Shown here piece after piece: positions 1 to 5,724 of a stretch of 8,477 nucleotides of DNA. The stretch is from Candidatus Auribacterota bacterium (GTDB taxonomy: Bacteria > Auribacterota > Tritonobacteria > UBA1439), in NCBI GenBank assembly GCA_026391995.1, contig JAPLCY010000379.1, forward strand, positions 1 to 8,477, given 5' to 3'. A model generated the notes under the pieces. That model worked only from the letters and a program-made list of their open reading frames with translations, was not told where the DNA came from and searched no databases. A program made the position numbers and the translations under genes. How positions within the stretch are numbered: the first letter of the stretch is position 1; the number at the start of each line of letters is the position of its first letter.

Positions 1-606
1 CCCGTGGTGACCGAGGAGCCGCCGCAGCGGGTGCGTCGGGCGAATGCCCTGGCGACCCAGGCCTCCCCCCGCATCGCGCTCGCCTAGCATGTGCCGCCCT
101 TCAGCCATGAGGACGGCGTTGTCATCGATGTGATCGAGTACATACTCTCGGAGGGGAGAACCTCCCGGCTGCACCGCCGCCTCGTCGAGGAGAAAAAAAT
201 CGCTGTTGCCGCCTCGGCCGAATACCCCGCGTCGAACTATCCGACGATCTTCACCCTCCACGCCATCCCGCGCCCGCCCCACACAACGACCGAGCTGGAC
301 ACTGCGCTCCGCGAGGAGCTTGCGATCCTGGCGCAGGGCGGGGTGGAGGAGTGGGAGCTCCGGAAGGCGCGGACCGGCCTGGAGGCCGGGTTTGTGCGCG
401 GGCTCGAGTCCGCGGCAGGGCTCTCGGTGCTGATAGGGACATTTGAGTCGATCTGCGGATGGGAATATCTGAACCGGTACATCCCGCGCGTCCGCGCCGT
501 CACCCCGCAGGAGATCGTACGAGTCGCGAAAAAATACTTCGGCGACGAGAACTGCACCACGGCAACAATACGGGAGAAGGGGGAGGCACACACGATAAAT
601 GAATGA
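1..606 (+). CDS. M16-family zinc peptidase, C-terminal part, with in-frame TAG at 85-87
   Basis: Partial gene; its N-terminal half, including any HxxEH zinc motif, lies left of the window. Frame 1 is open from base 1 except for one TAG at 85-87. The peptide before the stop (PVVTEEPPQRVRR...SPRIALA) and after it (HVPPFSHEDG...) read as one continuous M16 domain, because M16 members normally have a Tyr between these blocks (AYHVPP). The part after the stop contains the typical SEGRTSRLHRRLVEEK helix and ends with the usual ...TPQEIVRVAKKYF...ATI tail. If the stop is real, translation might restart at GTG 91 (171 aa), but I see no Shine-Dalgarno sequence there. The end overlaps the next M16 gene by 8 bases, as in coupled M16 pairs. 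It is either a fresh pseudogene, a one-base sequencing error, or a read-through gene; the family assignment is secure. Confidence 0.8.
85..87 (+). other. In-frame amber codon inside the M16 gene
   Basis: TAG at 85-87 sits in frame between IALA and HVPPF. The residue expected here from family knowledge is Tyr (TAT or TAC), so one third-position change explains it, and no frameshift is needed. TAG also ends the genes finishing at 2023, 2085 and 7107 in this window, one of them (surE) at its normal length, so general reassignment of TAG is unlikely. Confidence 0.8.
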
Positions 607-2023
607 ACAAAGAATGCACCCGTTGTTCTGCGCTGCCCTGTCGTTCGTCCTCTTGTCCGGCTGCGAACAAAGGGCCGTGCACCACCCGGCCGAGTTCAGG
701 GCGGAGCGCCTTCGCTTCGCCCCGCCCCCGGTGGAGCGCGTTATGCTTGACTGCGGCGCCCCCTGCTACCTCCTCCCCGACCGCCGCCTCCCCCTTGTCG
801 ACTTTTTCTGCATCGCCCCCGCCGGGTCGGCGTACGACCCCGGCCTGAAGGAGGGGCTTGCCGCGCTCACGGCCACGGTGATGCGGACCGGCGGCACGGC
901 CGAACTGCCGGCCGACGCACTCGACCGCGAACTCGAACTCCGCGCCGCCGAAGTCAGCGCCGGCACGGATCAAGACGCAGGAACCGTGGCGCTCTCCTGC
1001 CTGAGCTCGGTGATGGACTCGGCGCTCCCTTACACGCTCGACATCATCCTCCATCCTGCATTCGCACCAGAAAAACTGGAATTGCGAAAGGCCCAGATGC
1101 GCGAGTTGATCCGCCGCTGGAACGACGAGCCGCGGGAGATCGCGGAACGCGAGTTTCAGCGGCTGGTGTACGGGAACCATCCATACGCCCACCCGGTTAT
1201 CGGCGAACCGGGCTCGATGGACCGCATCTCCCGCGACGACCTTGTCGCATACCATCGGGAGCACTTCCGCCCCTCCCTCATGATCTTCGGCGTGGCCGGC
1301 GATTTCGACCGCGCCGCCGTCATCGGGCTGCTCAATCGCCGCTTTGGCAGCGCCCGCGCCCCCGCGCCCCCCCCCATCCCGCCCGTCCCAACCCCCGCAG
1401 CCCTCGCCGTCGACTATTTATGGAAGGCGACCGAGCAGGCGCACCTCCTCATCGGCAACACAGGGATGCGCCGGGACGATCCCGATTATCTCGTCATGAC
1501 CCTGATGAACGATATCCTCGGCGGCAGCGCCTTTTCTTCCCGGATGCTCGAGCGGGTGCGCGCGGAGAAGGGGCTGGCCTACCACGCCGGCACGAATGTG
1601 AGCGCCTGTCTCCAGGCGGGGCTCGTCTACGCGGTCTGCCAGACAAAGGAGCGGAGCGCGACAACGGTGTTGCGGATCATCATCGGGGAGATGGAGCGGA
1701 TACGCGAAGAGTCGGTGACCCCCGGGGAGCTCGAGCGGGCGATGGACGCGGCGGTGAATCGCTTTGTCTTCCGCTTCACGCGCCCGTCCCAGGTGGTTAC
1801 GGAGATGGCCTGGATCGAGTTCTACGGGCTTCCCCGCGATTATCTCGCCACCTATGTTTCGCGCGTGATGAAAATCACTGGCAACGACATCCTGCGCGTC
1901 GCGCGCGCGTATCTGCACCCGGACAGGGCGACAATCCTTGTCGTGGGAGAGCGGGACCAGTTCGAGGAGCCGCTGGATACGTTCGGCCCGGTGCGAACCA
2001 TTCCCCTGCCGAGAACGGAATAG
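599..2023 (+). CDS. M16-like lipoprotein, probable non-catalytic partner subunit
   Basis: A 474-aa protein with two M16 domains. Residues 1-22 form a lipoprotein signal peptide with lipobox LLSGC (Cys22; Glu follows, compatible with outer-membrane sorting in diderms). At residues 84-100, where active M16 enzymes carry HxxEH, this protein has KEGLAALTATVMRTGG, so the zinc ligands are missing. The second domain keeps the Arg/Tyr segment (VRAEKGLAY, R321 and Y328), which in split M16 peptidases completes the active site of the partner. A Pro-rich linker (about 254-266) joins the domains. It starts inside the preceding M16 gene (overlap 599-606), which fits translational coupling and a heterodimer. 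A GGGGGAGG sequence ends 12 bases before ATG 599; ATG 614 is a possible alternative that keeps the signal peptide. The function as a periplasmic proteolysis partner is inferred. Confidence 0.88.
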   Translation: MNEQRMHPLFCAALSFVLLSGCEQRAVHHPAEFRAERLRFAPPPVERVMLDCGAPCYLLPDRRLPLVDFFCIAPAGSAYDPGLKEGLAALTATVMRTGGTAELPADALDRELELRAAEVSAGTDQDAGTVALSCLSSVMDSALPYTLDIILHPAFAPEKLELRKAQMRELIRRWNDEPREIAEREFQRLVYGNHPYAHPVIGEPGSMDRISRDDLVAYHREHFRPSLMIFGVAGDFDRAAVIGLLNRRFGSARAPAPPPIPPVPTPAALAVDYLWKATEQAHLLIGNTGMRRDDPDYLVMTLMNDILGGSAFSSRMLERVRAEKGLAYHAGTNVSACLQAGLVYAVCQTKERSATTVLRIIIGEMERIREESVTPGELERAMDAAVNRFVFRFTRPSQVVTEMAWIEFYGLPRDYLATYVSRVMKITGNDILRVARAYLHPDRATILVVGERDQFEEPLDTFGPVRTIPLPRTE

Positions 2024-2084
2024 CCGTCATAGGAGTTTTTCATAGCGGGAAGAGGAGAGGGAACACGACCGGCGGAAGGCCGCG

Positions 2085-3788
2085 CTAGCGGGGAGGGATG
2101 TCGGCAAATTCAGCGCCGCAACGAATGATTACCGCGTCCTTCTCCCTGCGGCCGCCGACCCATCCCTCCCTCAGGGGAGCGAGCCACTGGCAAAGGCCGA
2201 GGCCGGTCTGCATGCGCTCGACAGTCTTCCGTGCCGACGTATCGGCGATGAACGGGGCGGCGAGGGCGAGCAGATCTCTCGCCGCAGCCCCGGCGCCCGC
2301 CGCGGCAGCGCCCCTGATCATCAGCAGTAACCCCGCCTCCCGCTCCGGCGGTTGCCCCTGCCCGGGCGAGGCCTCGATGGCGTTCAGAATATCCTCCCCG
2401 GTCGCGATTAGGAGGAACCCCTTGTGGAGCACCAGCACGGGCGCATAAAGCCGCCCCAGCCTCCCCTCGAGGTCGAGACGATACCGCGGCACCCGGCTCT
2501 CCACGCGCCGCGTGATGCCTATCGCGCTTTCCGTTGACCACAGTCGATTTCCCCCGGCATCGAACACGCTGACCACCGCCCCGTTCGCGAGGGTCGCGTA
2601 GCGGTCGAGACGCTCCCTGGCTACGCGAGGGTCGTTGATGGGGATCGCGGCGGCCAGGCGGGGCAGGCCCGCATCATCGGCGTAGAGGAGCAGCGAACAC
2701 CCCTCCCCCAACCAGGAAAACGAACAATCCTCCGCGGGGAGGAGTTCAGCCGCGTCGCCGCGCATAAACTCAACCGCCTCGATGCCGCGGCGCTGTCCCC
2801 AGCGGTCGATCCGCACGCCGGGATCGCATATCGCCGCCGCGTAGGCGATGCCTTTCTTTTTGAACAGGCGGAGAAGCGGGTCCGGGGAAAGGGAGCGCCG
2901 GTCTGCCTCGCCTTCCGCAACAGCACCGGTCACGCGGACGATGCCGATAGATCGCGCGCCAAGCGAGAACTCCCCCTCGACGCGGCGAACCGAGAGTGAG
3001 AGCGATCCGAGGGCCTTTCGCGCGCGCGGGTCACCGGCGATTCGCCCCAGGGGATCATCCGAGCGCTCCCGGAGGAGCGGCCTTGCGTATGGGGCGAGCG
3101 CGGGGATGTCGACGGAGAATGCCCCTGACACGGGCGCCCCCGCCGGGGGGAGCGGGAGGGGCTGTGGCGCCTCGACGCCGGCCGCTCGCGATACGCGCTC
3201 CCAGAACCGCGCATCGGAACCGATCGTCGCGATACCAAGGTCGCCGATGAGGGTATAGCTGAATCGCGCCGTGCGATCCCGCCTGTCCAGCACCGTGGTC
3301 ACCCGCAACACGCCGATGCGCTCGGACAGCGTCTCTGGATCGCGCCAGACGCATGCCGCGGCGCGCGTCCGTTCCCATAGGTGAAAAAGCCTGCTCTTCC
3401 ACCCCACCCTGCTCCAGACGGCCGGGCGAAGCGCGGCGCCTTCCCCGTAGAGCGCCGCGATGCACTCCCTTCCGAACACCTCGGGCCAGTAACGGGTATC
3501 CAGCCCCTCCCATTCCCGCTTGAACCGGCGATTGTTTTTGAGGAGGGTGTCGATGGGGAAGATATCCCCCCGGCTGAGCCGGGCGGCAAATCTGCTGCGC
3601 ACGCATTCACGCCAGGTGATTCCCAGCCCCGTCACCCGGACGCAGGCGACAAGGCCCTCGCGCGGGATCAGGCGGTCGGCCGAGGGCACCGCGCGCCGCG
3701 GATAGGCATAGAGGCCGATGCCGGTGGCTGCGGCGAGGAGCGGGATCAGGACGGCCGTGACGGCTCGTTTTGCGTTTGACTTCGCCAT
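2085..3788 (-). CDS. Membrane-anchored DUF3352-like protein of unknown function
   Basis: A 567-aa protein from ATG 3788. A Lys/Arg-rich start is followed by a hydrophobic stretch (residues about 9-29, AVTAVLIPLLAAATGIGLYAY), so it is a signal anchor or an uncleaved signal peptide with a large exported domain. The layout resembles DUF3352 proteins as I remember them: an opening block (SADRLIPREGLVACVRV), an internal FSYTLIGDLGIATIGSDA segment and a late VLVLHKGFLLIATGEDIL segment. This is memory of family style, not an alignment. The frame stays open 17 codons upstream to 3839, but ATG 3788 gives the better signal peptide and matches the promoter. No ribosome binding site precedes it, and the predicted transcript begins at or next to the ATG. 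It is convergent with the M16 lipoprotein gene (61 bases apart) and divergent from the lipoprotein gene at 3881. No catalytic motif was recognised. Confidence 0.72.
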   Translation of the reverse strand: MAKSNAKRAVTAVLIPLLAAATGIGLYAYPRRAVPSADRLIPREGLVACVRVTGLGITWRECVRSRFAARLSRGDIFPIDTLLKNNRRFKREWEGLDTRYWPEVFGRECIAALYGEGAALRPAVWSRVGWKSRLFHLWERTRAAACVWRDPETLSERIGVLRVTTVLDRRDRTARFSYTLIGDLGIATIGSDARFWERVSRAAGVEAPQPLPLPPAGAPVSGAFSVDIPALAPYARPLLRERSDDPLGRIAGDPRARKALGSLSLSVRRVEGEFSLGARSIGIVRVTGAVAEGEADRRSLSPDPLLRLFKKKGIAYAAAICDPGVRIDRWGQRRGIEAVEFMRGDAAELLPAEDCSFSWLGEGCSLLLYADDAGLPRLAAAIPINDPRVARERLDRYATLANGAVVSVFDAGGNRLWSTESAIGITRRVESRVPRYRLDLEGRLGRLYAPVLVLHKGFLLIATGEDILNAIEASPGQGQPPEREAGLLLMIRGAAAAGAGAAARDLLALAAPFIADTSARKTVERMQTGLGLCQWLAPLREGWVGGRREKDAVIIRCGAEFADIPPR

Positions 3789-3804
3789 GGGGTAATGATA
3801 CAGT
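3776..3804 (+). promoter_or_regulatory. Sigma70-type promoter for the lipoprotein gene at 3881
   Basis: On the plus strand: -35 TTGACT (3776-3781), a 17-base spacer, and -10 TACAGT (3799-3804), predicting a start near 3811 and a leader of about 70 bases. The -10 overlaps the -10 of the opposing promoter by two bases, and the spacer contains the start codon of the opposing gene, so the two promoters should exclude each other. Confidence 0.5.
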
Positions 3805-3823
3805 GGGCCTCGCGCTTTTGCAA
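3795..3823 (-). promoter_or_regulatory. Sigma70-type promoter for the DUF3352-like gene, predicted leaderless
   Basis: On the minus strand: -35 TTGCAA (3818-3823), a 17-base spacer, and -10 TATCAT (3795-3800). Only six bases separate the -10 from ATG 3788, so the start site would fall on or beside the A of the ATG. The lack of a Shine-Dalgarno sequence before this ATG agrees with leaderless translation. Confidence 0.55.
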
Positions 3824-3844
3824 TCCGCAATCGGCGCATCCCTT

Positions 3845-3858
3845 AAGGTTCAAGGTTC
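3845..3858 (+). repeat. Tandem heptamer AAGGTTC x2 in the leader of the lipoprotein gene
   Basis: Two perfect adjacent copies of AAGGTTC (3845-3851 and 3852-3858) lie in the predicted leader, just after a CCTTAAGG palindrome and 8 bases before the Shine-Dalgarno sequence AAGGAG (3866-3871). It could be a protein-binding site or chance. Confidence 0.35.
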
Positions 3859-3880
3859 ATCCCGCAAGGAGAGGCCCCAG

Positions 3881-4558
3881 GTGAAAAAAAGTTTAGTCTG
3901 GTTGCAGCTCGCCATGTTCTCAACGGTGTTCGGCTGCGGGGGGATGATGCACCCGCCCCCGCCGCTCACCTATAATCAGCCGCGCGCGACCCCGTTCGGC
4001 CACACCGTGGCGATCGGCCGCTTCGCCGAGAAGAGCTTTGCCCGCCATCCCCTCTTCATCTCCGGGCATGAGCTCCAGGAGATCCTCCAGGACGAGCTGG
4101 AGCGCAATCACATCTTCAGGAACGTCTTCGTGGTGCCGATAGACAAAAAGGCAGACCGGGAGTCGATCGACGGCACCGCAATTGACGGCAAGGCCGATCT
4201 GATTCTCGAGGGAGAGATCAGTGAATCGATGTGCCGCTTCATGGGGAGCAACGCCCTCGGCATACCGATGTACCTCCTCATAGGGTCGTTCTTCGGTTTC
4301 CCCCTCGGCTTCAATATCAAGGCCCAGACGTGGCAGGGCGGGGCGGAAGTGATCTACCGCATACGGGAAATCAAGACCGAGAAGGTGCTCCTCGCCCGCC
4401 GGGTGCAGGCGGTGGCCTACAGGAATTTCAGCATCTGGGAGGAGCGCACCGAGCGCGGGCCGAACAAAAACTACGTGCGGCGGATGCTCACGCCCCTTGT
4501 CGAAGCGAATCTGAAGGCGGCGCTCATAAAGGATATCGCCGCGAACTTCAACGGCTGA
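3881..4558 (+). CDS. Outer-envelope lipoprotein, unknown function (LpoB/CsgG-like pattern)
   Basis: A 225-aa protein starting at GTG 3881, chosen because AAGGAG (3866-3871) lies 9 bases upstream and a lipoprotein signal follows at once (MKKSLVWLQLAMFSTVFGC, Cys19). The Pro-rich stretch after the Cys is a typical linker. Then come a strand-like block (HTVAIGRFAEKS, 41-52), an amphipathic helix (ELQEILQDELERNHIFRNV, 64-82), ADLILEGEI (105-113), a Gly-rich hydrophobic segment (about 121-145), and YRIREIKTEKVLLARRVQA (159-177). This order of elements recalls the fold shared by LpoB, CsgG N-terminal and similar periplasmic lipoproteins. That is an inference from pattern only; the exact family is not recognised. 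The hydrophobic segment is unusual for a soluble lipoprotein. The last 11 bases overlap, tail to tail, the small lipoprotein gene on the other strand. Confidence 0.75.
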   Translation: MKKSLVWLQLAMFSTVFGCGGMMHPPPPLTYNQPRATPFGHTVAIGRFAEKSFARHPLFISGHELQEILQDELERNHIFRNVFVVPIDKKADRESIDGTAIDGKADLILEGEISESMCRFMGSNALGIPMYLLIGSFFGFPLGFNIKAQTWQGGAEVIYRIREIKTEKVLLARRVQAVAYRNFSIWEERTERGPNKNYVRRMLTPLVEANLKAALIKDIAANFNG

Positions 4559-4739
4559 CGGGCGCCGACCGCTGCGGTGACGCGGGCGTGGACGCCGGCG
4601 CGCCGCCCTTCTTGTACGGCTCGGCAAAACTCTTTCCAACCTCCGACCAGTCCTTGCTCGCCTGGCCGAGATCCACATTCACGCACCCCGCGAAACACAG
4701 CCCACCGAACGCCAGCGTGCAGCACAGCACTGTTTTCAT
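4548..4739 (-). CDS. Small lipoprotein, 63 aa
   Basis: Starts at ATG 4739, with a GGAGGGG sequence just upstream inside the preceding gene. The N-terminus is a lipoprotein signal (lipobox CFAGC), so the mature product is only about 44 residues: CVNVDLGQASKDWSEVGKSF followed by an Ala/Pro/Ser/Lys-rich tail. A longer reading from 4820 exists but would bury the signal peptide, so the short start is preferred. Its ATG shares one base with the stop of the upstream gene (TGATG), which indicates translational coupling. It is the last gene of the small-protein run, and its stop lies within the convergent lipoprotein gene. Small lipoproteins of this kind often tune envelope complexes; no specific role is visible. 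Confidence 0.65.
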   Translation of the reverse strand: MKTVLCCTLAFGGLCFAGCVNVDLGQASKDWSEVGKSFAEPYKKGGAPASTPASPQRSAPVSR

Positions 4740-4981
4740 CACGCCCCTCCGCTCCTTATTGTCTTTCCGTGAAACCGGCCGCACAGCCGCCCGAACCCCC
4801 GGCGGGAATCCGCGATACAATCACCCGCTTCCCCGACAGCGTCGCGAATCTCGCCCACCCACGTCTGGAACAGGCCGGGCGAGTGCGCCCTCGCCGCCAA
4901 CCCGCGCATCACGCCGAGAACGCATCCCGCACAAAGCGCAGTGAAGAAGACACAGAAAAGCACTCCCTTGACGACGCGCAT
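4739..4981 (-). CDS. Small membrane or lipoprotein, 80 aa
   Basis: Starts at ATG 4981. Residues about 5-28 are hydrophobic and contain a lipobox-like LCAGC (Cys20), but hydrophobic residues continue after the Cys (VLGVM), so it may be either a lipoprotein or an N-terminally anchored membrane protein. The rest (about 50 residues) holds an amphipathic stretch, WVGEIRDAVGEAGDCIADS, and a basic tail rich in Arg/Gly. The start follows the 37-aa membrane peptide gene by 13 bases, and AGGTGAGG at the end of that gene is a plausible, if distant, ribosome binding site. It is coupled to the next gene through TGATG. The product is not recognised. Confidence 0.55.
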   Translation of the reverse strand: MRVVKGVLFCVFFTALCAGCVLGVMRGLAARAHSPGLFQTWVGEIRDAVGEAGDCIADSRRGFGRLCGRFHGKTIRSGGA

Positions 4982-4994
4982 GGCTCCCGATACC

Positions 4995-5108
4995 TCACCT
5001 GTCCTGTGATATGTACGACACGATTGCCGCGATCAGCACGGAGAGAACGATCAGGCTGATCAGGGCGATGGAGAAGAGTTCCCAAAAATCGCTCTGCAGT
5101 GAAATCAC
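4995..5108 (-). CDS. 37-aa single-pass membrane peptide
   Basis: Read directly from the minus strand: GTG 5108 to TGA 4995. The peptide begins MISLQSDFWELF, continues as an uninterrupted hydrophobic run of about 20 residues (IALISLIVLSVLIAAIVSY), and ends ISQDR. It is one transmembrane helix with a short acidic N-terminus and a short polar tail. GGGGAGGG lies in the 22-base gap after the zinc-ribbon gene, about 8 bases before the GTG. The tight spacing on both sides, the clean hydrophobic pattern and the Shine-Dalgarno sequence support a real gene despite the small size. Such peptides often bind larger membrane complexes; the partner is unknown. Confidence 0.6.
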   Translation of the reverse strand: MISLQSDFWELFSIALISLIVLSVLIAAIVSYISQDR

Positions 5109-5130
5109 GCCGGTGTCCCTCCCCTGCGAA

Positions 5131-5427
5131 TCACGTCCCCTCCCGGGCCTTCCCGTCCGGACTCGCCGCGTACGGACATCCGCCCGGCGGCGGCCCGGCG
5201 GGACGGGGCGGCGCGGGAACGAAGTTCACCGGACCGAGCCGGCGCATCTCCCCCATCAGATCCGCCATGGACCGGGAGCGTTTCGTGGCAAAGGTCGAAT
5301 AGACGCGTTTCAGCCTCCTGCTGCCACACCTCCGGCACTTCCTCCGCCAGAACGCCCAGCTCCCCAGCCGCTCAAGGACGGGGGTCACCTCGAGGCAACG
5401 CTGGCAACAGTACTCAAATATCGGCAT
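5131..5427 (-). CDS. FmdB-like zinc-ribbon protein
   Basis: 98 aa, beginning MPIFEYCCQRC, which matches the MPIYEYxCxxC opening of FmdB-type putative regulatory proteins. Two CxxC pairs (C8/C11 and C31/C34) would bind one zinc; Cys7 is an extra cysteine. The family ribbon covers residues 1-42; the rest (KRSRSMADLMGEMRRLG and a Pro-rich end) is variable, as is usual in this family. The ATG at 5427 has only a weak ribosome binding site (GGTGG). FmdB proteins were first described next to the formamidase/amidase gene cluster of Methylophilus and are thought to be regulatory or zinc-binding; the actual activity is unknown. Here it is followed after 22 bases by the membrane peptide gene. Confidence 0.82.
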   Translation of the reverse strand: MPIFEYCCQRCLEVTPVLERLGSWAFWRRKCRRCGSRRLKRVYSTFATKRSRSMADLMGEMRRLGPVNFVPAPPRPAGPPPGGCPYAASPDGKAREGT

Positions 5428-5451
5428 ATCGCCACCACACCACGCGCGCCG

Positions 5452-5466
5452 GCCCGCATCACGGGC
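5452..5466 (-). promoter_or_regulatory. Small hairpin before the zinc-ribbon gene
   Basis: GCCCG / CGGGC arms (5452-5456 and 5462-5466) around a 5-base loop lie in the 54-base gap between the 49-aa gene and the FmdB-like gene. No T-run follows, so it is not an evident terminator. It might modulate translation or processing. Confidence 0.25.
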
Positions 5467-5481
5467 TCACCGCGCCATTGT

Positions 5482-5631
5482 TCAAAAACAACCGAACCGG
5501 CACGCGCGGACATTGATCCCGATCCGGTCCGCCACCCTCCCCACCGTCCCGGGAAGGACGCCGCACCCCTCGGCGAGCCGGAGGGCGATGCGATCCTCAT
5601 CAACCAGACGGTTATCCATATGATTATCCAT
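5482..5631 (-). CDS. 49-aa protein with CxxxCF tail, unrecognised
   Basis: Read directly from the minus strand: ATG 5631 to TGA 5482. The protein begins MDNHMDNRLVDEDRIALRL, continues CGVLPGTVGRVADRIGINV, and ends RACRFGCF. Third codon positions after the first few codons are strongly G/C, as in the neighbouring genes. The pattern VGxxADxxGIxVxxCxxGCF resembles a small helix-turn-helix-like module ending in (I)CQLGCF that I recall from hypothetical proteins of anaerobic bacteria; this is memory and unchecked. The first four codons are a near-exact repeat of the next four, so ATG 5619 (45 aa) is an equally possible start. There is no Shine-Dalgarno sequence before 5631; an extended -10 lies 11 bases upstream. 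It would be the first gene of the small-protein run. Confidence 0.5.
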   Translation of the reverse strand: MDNHMDNRLVDEDRIALRLAEGCGVLPGTVGRVADRIGINVRACRFGCF

Positions 5632-5635
5632 ATGA
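5612..5635 (-). repeat. Tandem 12-base repeat spanning the start of the 49-aa gene
   Basis: Two perfect copies of TTATCCATATGA (plus strand, 5612-5623 and 5624-5635). The copy nearer the promoter forms TTATC-CATAT-GATAA, an imperfect operator-like palindrome, with the two bases that follow it. On the coding strand the repeat duplicates ATGGATAA in frame, giving two start codons 12 bases apart. Confidence 0.8.
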
Positions 5636-5642
5636 TAAGGTT

Positions 5643-5651
5643 ATTGTAGCA
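5643..5651 (-). promoter_or_regulatory. Extended -10 promoter of the small-protein run
   Basis: TGC-TACAAT on the minus strand: TGn at 5649-5651 and hexamer at 5643-5648. No good -35 is present; an A-rich tract (AAAAAT, about 5666-5671) occupies that place, as is usual for extended -10 promoters. The predicted start is near 5636, only about 5 bases before ATG 5631 and inside the 12-base repeat. An initiation close to the repeat would suit an operator function for it. Confidence 0.45.
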
Positions 5652-5724
5652 TATCGGAGATACAGATTTTTTCGATTAATCCGCCCGATCCGTTCAGTCC
5701 GCATAAGTTACACCTTCCCACCGC

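Noticed and set aside
85..87. General reassignment of TAG as a sense codon in this organism
   Set aside because: TAG ends surE at its normal length and also ends the M16 lipoprotein and the DUF3352-like gene at sensible positions.
500..1264. Long minus-strand open frame opposite the M16 genes
   Set aside because: It lies antisense to two recognisable M16 domains and resembles no family; an artefact of high GC.
2072..2083. GCGG-AAGG-CCGC hairpin between the convergent M16 and DUF3352-like genes
   Set aside because: The stem is only four base pairs with no T-run on either strand; not enough to call a terminator.
3845..3858. GGTTCAA resembling a tRNA T-loop
   Set aside because: No acceptor stem, anticodon arm or D-arm can be built around it.
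4231..5649. Plus-strand open frames 4231-4944, 4577-5059 and 5011-5649
   Set aside because: Compositions are Pro/Arg/Thr-rich without motifs, and they run against the small minus-strand genes, which have lipoboxes, a zinc ribbon and Shine-Dalgarno sequences.
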